In this document: piece after piece, positions 36,873 through 47,522 of the stretch
Numbering within the stretch: position 1 is the first letter of the stretch
Layout: each line of letters opens with the position of its first letter
Assembly (NCBI GenBank): GCA_000328365.1
Contig: KB308802.1
Coordinates: 47,976 to 111,975, forward strand
Direction: 5' to 3'
DNA from: Capitella teleta
Taxonomy: Eukaryota > Annelida > Polychaeta > Capitellidae
Length of the DNA stretch: 64,000 nt
Notes under the pieces: generated by a model
What the model was told of the DNA's origin: nothing
The model's input: only the letters and a program-made list of their open reading frames with translations
Databases searched by the model: none
Program-made: the position numbers and the translations under genes

Positions 36873-39800
36873 ATGGCTCTGACTGTGGACCCCAAACGAC
36901 TTCTGTCGTGCAGTGATTCAGAGTTTGACCACGCACTCGGCAGCATGAAAATGCAGGTACGAGAAATGAAATTTGCAATAAAATTCACAATTGATATAAA
37001 TTCATTTGGTGGATTTTCATGGATGTGTTCTGCTATTGTTGAATGGAGTTTTATTATGAAGCCCGTATTCTATTATTATCCATATTCAGCCCTTATATAC
37101 TGGTGGTATGCATATTCCGTATTATAGAAATAATGATAAATTGCTAATAACAATAATACATTTAATTGACGCCAATACAGACATACTAGTGATATAATAG
37201 TATACAGAAAATAAATCAAAAGAATTAAAAGAAAAAATTCTGTGGTTTCATTCATCGATTGTGTAACCTTACTCGTTATAAATTCGTCCATCAGCTCAGT
37301 TCTGTTATTATTATTATTATGAAATATGTAAGCAGGTTAGCACTCTATATATTTTATGGTGTCTTTTAGCCTATTTTTCTTCGCATCAGTTGAAGTGAAC
37401 GCTGTCCAAGGCAATCAATTCAGATGATTCATTCATATGTCAGTCACAGTCAATCTGACCTCATTCAGTCAATCTGACCTCATTCAGTCAATCTGACCTC
37501 ATTCAGTCAATCACTACTACACTAGTGACTACACTAGTTACTATATATAAACATGTTACTTGCCGTTTATTTGATCATGCATAATAGATTTATTTAATAA
37601 TTTAAATTATTTAATTAAAATTTAAAGATCACTCATAATTGATAATTATTAGGAGAATTTTTATTTTTTTCAAATCACCTAAACACTCAATCAGTCAATG
37701 TTATAGTAAATAAATAAATGCGCATCTAATAATGAATGCTCCCCAGGATCTTGTGGCCACAGTGTCGTGCCTGCAGAGCGAGATGGAGTCAGAACAAACC
37801 AGGTTCAATGACCTCACCGCTCAGCTCTCGACCTGTCCGGACCCTTCTTCCTCTCAGTACAGCGTTTTGTCGGAGAAACTCGTCACTTCGCAAAGCTGCC
37901 TGGCCACTCTGATGGATCGCAATATGAGGTGCTTCACTAAGGTAATTAGCATAATTTATTCATCACGGAATTAATAATAATTATAATTCAACATCTTTTG
38001 CTGCTTAGGCTGATATCCTCGAGAACAGGAATTAATGTCCTGTCGGTCTTAAGCGCATCTAATTCAATCTTCAATGACCAATTTAATAATTTATTGATTA
38101 GCTTTAATCTATTTTTAGAATTGCAATGCTAAGATGAGAGACTTATAATGATGACTGATGACTCACCAATTCTCTTGGCAAATAACAGTTAAAAATGTTA
38201 CTCATGAAAGAAAGATATTTTTCTTCAAAGAGTAATTTTTCATATTCCTTTGAGCAGTTGCCAGTAGCAACTTTTGTTTGTCTTTTCCGGCAGCTGACAT
38301 TTCCTACTGTTTACTCATGCGTGACATATGCAAATGAGTATGCAAATGAGGTTCTTATTGTGTGTTATATCCTGAAGTTTTGTGTTCAAGAGCTCTTTCA
38401 GTGGCTGCCCCTGTGAGGTAAAGAAAGAGTTCAGCTGAGAGATTGAACTCGTGTTCTGAGGTCACTCTCGGATTTTCATAGAGATGGGGCCGCAATGCTA
38501 ATCTCACTCAAGGCGATTAGCCGTCCTAATTGGAAAATCAATTTCCTCTGTGCTTTTGGATGTCATTGTCATTAAGTGTTGTGCATCTCTCGATTGTTCT
38601 TGACCTTTGACCCATGATGCCCTCTAGCTGAGAATTTAATGACGTTAGCGTTTTGTTTTTTTGCTCAGCAGACAGCTGCTCATCCGGAGAACAACGTATC
38701 TGTGGTCAAAGTGGGGTCATCGCCAGTGACGCCCCCTGTGGTGAGCAACGGAACCGTCCGGAAGACGTCTAGCAAGGAGGGAAGCTTCACGCTCAGGTCA
38801 AGCACAGCGGATGTGACAAGGATTGTGGTCAGCACGGATAATCATGATACGAGAGTGAATGGTGCAACTGTTGCTAAGGATACGGTGAATCACAAACCAG
38901 TTGTTGCTAAGGAGATACCAAAACCGGTTGTTGCTAAGGAGATACCAAAACCGGTTGTTGCTAAGGAAATACCAAAACCGGTTGTTGCTAAGGAGATACC
39001 AAAACCGGTTGTTGCTAAGGAGATACCAAAACCGGTTGTTGCTAAAGACATTTCAAAACCAGCAGTGCAGAAGCATACCGCTGTCGTCAATAATAAAGAC
39101 ACAATTCCCGTTGCTAAGAGTAAGGACAACAATTCAGTTACCATGGATACCAAACTCGATTCCGCCAGCGAGGAGAAAATCAACTTCTCAGCCGCTCGCA
39201 GCCGGTTTGAATCGAATCCTGCCAAAACCCAGAAGAAAGTGTCGTCCTCCCAACAGATGTACACCGTCAGTAAGCCTTCCCAGCAACCTGCCCCCCCTGT
39301 GCAGGGCGCTCCCAAGGGAAGACCAGCGGCCTGGCAGCAGCAGCTCAAGCGGCTGGCCAGCAATGACTTTGCCGTTCCGATGGCCGTGCAAAACACGTCG
39401 CACATGAGACCCCATGGCGTGCAGAAGGCTGCCAGCGTGGATCAGTCACTTAAGTCATCGCTGAAAGTCAATTCTGGTCAGATTGCAAATCGGCAGATGT
39501 CCTTGCAAGAGGTCCATCACAATGGGAGCAACGGACATTCTGACGTACAAAAAGGTGATTTCTGTTTTCTGCGTTTGATATTTGTTTCTGTTCTTCTCGG
39601 TGTATTTGTTGATGTGATGCGTTTTGTACCGAGTGACCTCTTGTCGTTGCATCATCTGCTTGATTTGAATGATTTCTCCTCCTAAAATCCTGATTCCTGA
39701 ATGTTCTAGACTGATCTAGAATGTTCTAGAAGCAATCAAACAGCAAAGTTATCTTCTTATCTGCTGAAAAAAATTGCTGGTGATAATTAATTAATATCCT

Positions 39801-42800
39801 GTGAACGCAAAGCTGCGAGACTTCATTGCACTTGGAGAAAAAATTGGAATTTTTTTCCTTCATTATTTCTAGCCATTCCACATTCAAACTCAACTTCACA
39901 CTGCTTTTTGTGTCTTGGAGAGTTTTAGTTAATTTTTCTGAGAACTTCGCAAAGATCATGAAAGATGTAAGACGATCAACAATGTCTTATTGTTCTCTCT
40001 TGATTTCCATGCATGTTTTCATTTCAAGTACCTTTTCACCTTGGCAGATACTGACTAATGAGTTCTTGTTTGAGGCCTGATAGTACTTAGTTATAAGTAA
40101 GAGCATCTTCTAGTTTCTCGCGCCGTTACTGAAAGATCGTTAGAAGTTGAGATCTGTAAAATTACTTGATTGATTATGAATTTATGATTGATGAGTGTTA
40201 AAGTAAAAAACATTTGAATTGGGCAATTTAACTTATAAATTAATTTGAGGAATTTTATTCACTGAGTAATTAATCCATACTTAATATTTAGTTATTTTTT
40301 AAACTGTTCAAAAATTGGTTTAATCAGGTGATAAGAGACGTCTAGGTCCTCGTTGCATTTTTACTGATAAGAATGGGATTTTATTCTGGTTATGTGATCT
40401 GTGTGATCTGTGATGTTGCAGCAGGTCACACAAATGCCGAGCGTATCCAGGCTGATCGACTTGTGTCGCTGCGCACACACCATCTGCCGTCTTGTGATAT
40501 TTTTCTTGCCAGCGCAGATCTCCACAGAAGCATCTGTTTATATATTGTTACTAATGGCAACATCTTGCAATACAGAAATCATTTTTGCTCCTGCCATCAT
40601 CAGCAATTCATCAAGTTTTTATCTTGTGTTTAAGTCAGATATTTTTTTAAACGGGAAGCACCTGTTTACTGCGTAAAAATCTGTACACTTTTTTTTTTTA
40701 CAACCGAACCGTTGAAAAGCCTCTGATCGACCTCTGACAATGCCAACATGTCAGGGGACAGCTTCCGTACAAAATTACACAACTTTGAGCGGTTATCCCG
40801 GCAGAACGCCTCCAGCAAAATTAAGCGCCGCTTCCTACCCAAGAGGAGCGTGGAGCAGGACGAGGTGAAAAAGTGGAAGTCGTTGAGCGCCCTGGAGGAG
40901 GAGGAAGGAACGAAGCCACACTGGACGGTACGCTTCTCACAGCGCATCCAGAGTATTCGCAATCGGCTGGAAAAGAAGAGCACGAGTGATACTCCCGAGT
41001 GGATCCGCAACCACCGCACTAGAGGTAGCGCAGTGCACTTGTGGGGGGACGCCAGGCAGGGTCCCACTTGCACCGTTCGCGAATTGTCCAAGAGTTGTTC
41101 GACGCTTCATGAGCAGAATTCGTACACCGCGTTTGATAAAGTTGACGAGGGAGCAGATCAAGGTCTTTGATGATTTTTATTGTTATTTTTATGTATATAT
41201 TTCATTAATTCAATTTTGTTGTCTTTATTCTTCCCCCAGATCTATCTAGTCATCATACGAATGGAGATCACGCTGTTGTCTTGCCAAGGACTCCGTACCC
41301 CCTCACTGCGGCTCCCGTAACCAAGCACCCAGTGGCTCCTGTTACCAAGCAACCAGTGGCTCCTGTTACCAAGCAACCAGTGGCTCCTGTTACCAAGCAA
41401 CCAGTGGCTCCTGTTACTAAGCAACCTTCTGTACTCGCCAAGGAAGCTCCAGTTAAAGCCGTACCAACTCCAGTGGTTACCAAGGAAACAGCTCCAATGG
41501 CGCAGGTCCACGCGGAGATTGTGTCACAAGTCAGCAAAGCAGCCGTCACGTCACAAAACTCGGTTTCTGCCTGTGACGGTGAAGTGGTCCGAGCGAGCAG
41601 GAGGGTGGCTGCGCTGTACATGTCAGAGAAGAGTCAGGATTGTGCTGATCAAGCGGATGAATTGGTGCAAGAGAGGGTCACTCTACGGCAATGGGATCCT
41701 GTGAGTAATGAATTCCAATTATCAACCATTCGCCTCATTTGCATAATTTATGTAATTATGCCACCTATAGACCCATGGGTGGTTATTAGGGGAACATGGT
41801 CACTCAACTCCAGCCACAGGTGCTTTTGAGAAATATGAGTTCCATGTTGTTTTTTTTTCTTCCTCTTGTAGCGATGCACATTGGTTGAGATGGTTATCAA
41901 TTTGACTTTTTTTACGCCGCAAGAACCTGTGCGATACTTTATCATCTGCATTGTCAATTTGTGTGGTGTAAATAGACAAAGAGGAGCTTGTGTTGGATCA
42001 TTGGCACTCACAATGAATGCGTAGTCGCATTACTCACGTACCATTTAGCCGTACATTTTGGTATTAAGAGTTGTAGGCTGACAACATGCTTTATGGTATT
42101 ACAAGAAATATTGGTTGTTTGTTACCTAAAGAATCAGGGCTGAACAAATGAACAAATGATGTGTATTCAACCCCTTTGGCTTCTCGAAGATATTCTCTGA
42201 CAATTTTTTTTGTTTCTCTTTCCTCAGACGAAACTCTTGAACGAACTCTATCAAGTAAAATTATCAGCCAGTGTGAGTATTTTTCTATCGTTAAATACGC
42301 ATTTTTTTCAATCATTTTTACCATCATCAGTCAGATGTTTCTGCTAATTACGTCAGCATGGAGGGATATATGGAGAAACTCCCTCTCAACAAGCGCAAAG
42401 CCACTCTGCTGAAAACGTGGAAACGGCGCTATTTCAAGGCCAACGCTGGCTCACTCTGTTACTTTGAGGTGAGATGTTAAACAATTTCTTCTTTTTGATG
42501 CATTGAAGTCACCTATTTTTAAAGATCACTGGAATTAAACTTTATTTTCACAGTATATTCAGCTGTGGGTATCTTGCATTTTATCTGTTCCTGAATGTCG
42601 TTGGTTTGAATCTTTCATTATTAACAAGCATGTGAAGTTCCATATTTGTCGACTGCAATTTATTTTTTATCAAGTTGTCAATTTATCAGTTTTCAAAATG
42701 TTCAGATTGAATTATGAACTGCCAAATATTATTTTTGTTTATTTAATTGTATTCTGTATACTAAAAAGTAAAACCAGTTAAAAGCATGTATTAATTTCTT

Positions 42801-45800
42801 GTTGATAAAAAAAATGTTTTCATGCATGGTACGTGTATTGTATTTCTGAAATCTATTTTGAGTATTTAAGCTACGAAGAAATCCGAGTGAGTTGTGTATA
42901 GCTTATAAATAATTACAGCGAAGACGATTTAGATGATTTCATTTATTTGTTGGTATGCAGCAGCACTGTACGTCATTGTACCATATATTTCGGGGGAATT
43001 TTTGGCATTTTTGCTGATTCATTTTCTCCTCTCAGAGCAAAAGTCACGTGGAATCCACTCCCATTTCTGACGACTCATCAGACGTAATTATGCGCATAAA
43101 TAATTAGCTGCTTTTTTTGCACTCAATTAATCTTTCAGCACTTGACCTTTTGACCTACTTTTATCTGTGTTCCATTCAACTTCCTTTTAACTTAGTGTTG
43201 TACTATATTTCATTTTGAATTACCGGCTATTCTTAGCTTCCAATATGATTTGCTTTGCATAGTTTTAAGTATTCAACCCTCTTTTCATTTAATTATTTCT
43301 CATTAATTAAATAATAAAAATTCTTTGTGTATATAAATTTCCCTCTCATCCTCTTAACTCTTTCTAAGTAATTACTAAATGAAACTATTGTTGTTGTATA
43401 TCATAATATTTGGTGCATTTTCATTTTGGTTTACTTGATTATTTATTTTTCCGATACATTTTATTTTTTCGATACATGTAATTGTAACCTAACGTTGAAA
43501 AGAGCACAAACATTGGTGTATACCCGTGCTTTTATTTCTCACAGAATGGCGATACGGAGCAAGCGAGTGGAACCATTCAGCTGATGGGAGGAACGGTCGA
43601 AGAACTCGGCTCCTGTATGATAGGAATTGATGACGGCGTGAGTTGCGATTGTGTACACCTTCCTCTGCGTGACTTAAAATCTCACATTTTGATCAGATGT
43701 TTTTTTAATTGAAACTGGTCTTTTATTTACTTTGCCTTATTCTTTGGATTTTATCATCTCACATTTGCGACAATTTCACTTAATTCTTGCTCGATTCTCC
43801 AGAGAGGGCGCTACATGGTGGTGCGATGTCCGTCTGAAGCGGAGACCCAGCGCTGGTTATCATCGCTCTCATCGCATTGCGTGGACAACCAGAGCAGTCG
43901 CTGGGTTCGCCCGGTTCTCTCTCCGCCTCGGCACCCGTCCAAGGTGTGTTTAACGCGTAATTCTCACCTTGATCTACAGCGGTTTCTTATCAGCGTGTGG
44001 CCGTGATTGATCTTGGGAGCTCTTCAATCAGAGCTGGCGTTCTCGGAGAACAGGGTTTGCTTGTTTGATTCACTTTGATTCGGGTGAAATTAGGTTTTTC
44101 TCGTCAGCGGGTTTGCCTAGTGTGTTCTTCCCGACGATTGTTGCCACGCAGGCAGGGAAAGTTGTGATCGGATCGGACGCCCTGAAGCCAGCCACTCGAC
44201 AGTCTGCCACGCTGTCCTTCCCTATTAAGCCGTCGCAATTGGTTGATAAGGTGGATCATTTGTGACAGAAGAACATTCTCTTTATAATTTTTTTTCTTTC
44301 TTTCAGTTTACGATTAACATGGACGTTATGCCGGAACTTCTGATGAAGGTTTTTAACAATCTCAAAGTTGACCCCAGTGAATACTACGTAAGTATTTGAT
44401 GTTGTGTGTCCGCCCTACATCTTGACCTTCTTTTTCTGAAGGTCATGCTGAGCGCTCCGACGAACTTGAGCGACAAATTGAAAGCTGAGTTCATGGACAT
44501 TCTCGTCAAGAAGTTCAAGGTTCTCGGTGCGAATATTCAGAACCAGGCTCTCCTGGCTTTGTATTCGTACAACACAACTTCTGGGATTGTCGTTGATATC
44601 GGAGAACGGCTGGAAATCCTTCCTGTCACTGAAGGTCAGCGAATAGGAATTTAAAAAAAAAATTACAAAAAATTGTGTGATCATAATTTTTGAACTTATG
44701 TGATTTTGATTCTTCTTTTGATGAATGATTTATAACAATAATAATAAGTTATTGTTTTCCGTGCAGGGTATATCGTTGAGGCAGGCGCCTCGCAACAGAT
44801 CTACGGTGGACAGTCAGTGGCGCAATCGCTGAACACTTCATTCACAGAGCGTCAGTATCGATTCTTCACGGAAGTTGAGAGCCTTCTTGTGCGGCTGGCA
44901 GTGGAGAAGGTAGGAGCAATTATAACCGACAATAAGCACTCAATGACCTCGTTTCCAGATGTGCTATCTGTCGGAAGACTACAAAAACGAACTGGAATCT
45001 GCGATGGCAAAAACACAACAAGAGAAAGTGCTTTCTCTGAAGGAGTACGACCTTCCCCCCAATACTTACACGTATGAATCACGAAGATCCTCATTAACAT
45101 ATCATTATGAATATTTTCCCCCAGTGAGCTGGGGAATGACGTCGGATGGTTCAAGGCTCCAGAAGGACTCTTTGATCTTTCTCTGTGGGGTTTGGACAAC
45201 GCTCCTCTGCATAAATTAGTGCAACGTGCCGTGCAGGCGAGTCCAATGGACACTAGGCGGGAGATGTGGAGGTATGTGAGATCCCTCATGAATATTCATA
45301 ACTTGTGTGTCGTCTGTTTGCAGGAGTATCTACTTGAGCGGTGGTCTGACCATGATGCCAGGGCTGCCAGAAAGACTTCAAGCGGAACTCATTCAAATGG
45401 TTCCCTCCTCCGTCACTGTCCAGGTTGGTGTTGCAAATATTATTCAACATTTTAATTTTGATCGGAGCAATTTATTAAAAGAATATAGATGGATTTTTCT
45501 TAGACTTCATAAAACAGAAAATGACTCACTGCTCTTTTGCATGTTAAGATAGCGATTTTTATTAATTTATTATTATTTTGTGATTTTGATCTCATGCATG
45601 CGGTTGCTGGGTTTGTCGTGGTAGTGAACTTGACCTCTTTGCACTCAGTGCTTTTGGTCCATTACTTCACCAGTAAATACCTTGCAACGTTCAGGAGGGA
45701 TCCGATAATCGTCAATGGAGAAGCACTTGAAGCAGGGGTTTTAATAATAATGCTATGATCCTAGTACATGTGACCTTTTTGCACTTAAATACAATATTAG

Positions 45801-46070
45801 TATTATATTTTAGATAATCAATTTGCGTATTTTTTCCCTTTCCTGCGATTTCATACTAAATGTCTTTAGCTGTCATTTGTGTTCTTGAGCCAATAATAAA
45901 GTCTGAATGGATATTTTGCTCAGGTGCACGCCAGTCCGCACAGGGCACACGCTGCGTACATCGGTGCATGTGCACTCGCTCAGATGGCTGCGTTCCAGAA
46001 CTCCTGCATCACGGCTGACGAGTGGAACAAGAGTGGACAGAAAGCCCTCCGCAAATGGCACTCATTCTGA
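36873..46070 (+). CDS. novel PH-actin fusion protein (disordered repeats + PH domain + actin-like domain)
   Basis: The long form is about 1,072 residues. Exons: 36873-36956, 37747-37941, 38669-39554, 41240-41700, 42228-42272, 42331-42468, 43036-43083, 43545-43637, 43803-43943, 43994-44054, 44108-44250, 44307-44387, 44442-44634, 44767-44909, 44959-45071, 45125-45271, 45324-45423, 45924-46070, all in phase. Residues 1-95 are helical. A disordered part follows, with KPVVAKEIP (x6) and KQPVAPVT (x5) repeats. A PH domain spans about 565-680: MEGYMEKLPLNKRKATLLKT, WKRRYFKANAGSLCYFE, RYMVVRCPSEAETQRWLSSL. An actin fold spans 698-1072: phosphate-1 loop VAVIDLGSSSIRAGVLGE, QALLALYSYNTTSGIVVDIG (hinge Gln and phosphate-2 Asp), SIYLSGGLTMMPGLPERL (adenosine loop) and C-terminus RKWHSF. 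The D-loop is shortened. A membrane-targeted actin-related protein is inferred; I recall no named family with this architecture. Confidence 0.9.
37448..37512 (+). repeat. 19-bp tandem repeat in the first intron
   Basis: The unit cagtcaatctgacctcatt is repeated about 3.4 times without mismatches, suggesting recent expansion. Confidence 0.8.
38894..39055 (+). repeat. 27-bp coding tandem repeat, six units (KPVVAKEIP)
   Basis: Six in-frame 27-base units encode KPVVAKEIP; the last is diverged to KPVVAKDIS. Units differ by only one or two bases, so the array is young and probably length-polymorphic. It lies in the long-form N-terminus of the PH-actin gene. Confidence 0.9.
40748..41162 (+). CDS. 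alternative first coding exon of the PH-actin gene
   Basis: 138 codons begin MSGDSFRTKLHNFERLSRQN, with an in-frame TGA 24 bases upstream, so this is a genuine start and not an internal exon. The sequence is basic and helical (KIKRRFLPKRSVEQDEVKKW, WTVRFSQRIQSIRNRLEKKS) and ends at CAAG|GTCTTT with one base left over. That is the same phase as the exon ending at 39554, so both can splice into 41240. The resulting short form is about 822 residues and lacks the helical start and the KPVVAKEIP array. Confidence 0.75.
41311..41430 (+). repeat. 24-bp coding tandem repeat, five units (APVTKQPV)
   Basis: Five in-frame units of 24 bases encode APVTK(H/Q)PV in the exon shared by both forms. The middle units are identical at the DNA level. 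Confidence 0.9.
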
Positions 46071-47522
46071 GTCAGTGAAACCATGCACAGTCATCCCCTG
46101 TCATATCATCGCCTACCTTCCATTTTATGCTACGCAAATGCCACCTCGTTATTATGAATTGTGCTGATTATTATAATTATTATAATCATTATTATAATTA
46201 TTATGCTATTCTTAGCCGTTTTCCCCCCTTGAGAGGCCTTTTTTTTTTCTTTGAGATCTCTGAAATCATAACGTTACGAATCATAACGTTACCCATTACG
46301 TTATGGTTTTCCCCGTAACGTCATCATATCTTTCAAATGCGTTATGATTTCGCTACAAACGTATTATTATTGCCATCCAGTACACTTGTACTTGAGCTTT
46401 TTTTTTTTTTTTTTCGTGACTTCTTTACAGCATAGCAATTCCATTGAGTTCCCATTCATGTTATTATATCTACATGTTTTATTATTTGCATTTAAAGAGT
46501 TGTTCATATTAGTCATGTATCATATTATTCTTGCTTTGTATTTATACTCAAAAGTCATTCCTGTTTTTTTTTTTTTTTTATATAATTTATTCAATATTCT
46601 TTTTTTTTTTTTTTCTTTCAATTATTTCCAATCAGTAAAAATCTTCATTTAAACTTCGTTTTGTCTTTTTTGTTCTCTCTTCTAAAACATCTTTCAGTTT
46701 AAATAACGGTAGGCCAATCAGTCCAATGACGATTTCACTTGACTACATCATAATTATTATATACATTGCAATTCCCTCCCATAAAAACACAATAAACTCG
46801 TGAAGCATATTTCCAGTACAAACAATAATTTATTCAATGAAGCAGTTTGCCTGCATTTTCTTTTTTGATACATTCACGGAAAATGTTCTCTATTTTTCTT
46901 CATTTTTAGAAGTAACAGACTCACCAGCACACATACCACGTTCTCTTCGCGTTATTATGACGGAAAAAAAAGCACGGATGACGTAATTGTATACGATAAA
47001 CAAATGACTGGGGAGCGAATGATTTTAAATCCGTATAACTATTCTTGAAAAAACAAAATTGAGAAGAAAAAAAGAACAGAAAAAAAAAAGTTCAAAAACG
47101 GCAACAATCTTTGTTTCTCTTCTTACACTAGTAAAAAAAAAAAGTATCTAAAATAACGAAGAAAAGAAACGAAATTGAACACAACAGCATGAATCGAAAA
47201 CCCTGTTGACTCGAAAGATTGCAGGAACATGGTAAGAGAAAATGATATCCGCGAAAATAAAATTTCACGGATGAAAAAAGAAAAACGATAGTCACCATAT
47301 TTTCTGGGGGTCATTCAAAAAAAAACAAAAAAAAACATCCATTATTACAAAATGAATCATAGCACATTATCACATGATATATATATATATATATTATATA
47401 AAGACTTTTTTTTTTCCTTTTCTATGAAACCAACGCTCGACATCGGCTTAACGTCACGAGTGATACTTATAATAATAATAATTAATTAATAATTAATAAT
47501 AATAATACGTTACAGTTCTTCG
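46071..47522. other. convergent 3' untranslated regions of the PH-actin and PDZRN genes
   Basis: No gene is seen. AATAAA at about 46790 (plus) could end PH-actin, and TTTATT near 46831 (minus AATAAA) could end PDZRN. The stretch has many poly-T and TTA runs, an (AT)n tract at 47377-47394 and the palindromic repeat at 46262-46351. Confidence 0.5.
46262..46351. repeat. inverted repeat GAAATCATAACG ... GCGTTATGATTTC
   Basis: Arms at 46262-46273 and 46339-46351 are inverted copies; the interior contains further ATAACGTTA units. It belongs to the same family as 7629-7690 and 52106-52144. Confidence 0.6.

Noticed and set aside
38890-39405. 171-codon minus-strand ORF opposite the KPVVAKEIP array
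   Set aside because: It is an antisense shadow kept open by the in-frame 27-base repeats; the plus strand has splice signals and phase agreement.
40373-40676. Candidate exon after GATGTTGCAG (translation with HTNAERIQADRL) in the PH-actin intron
   Set aside because: It has an acceptor but runs to a stop without a donor. The exons at 39554 and 41240 join perfectly without it; at most an alternative terminal exon.
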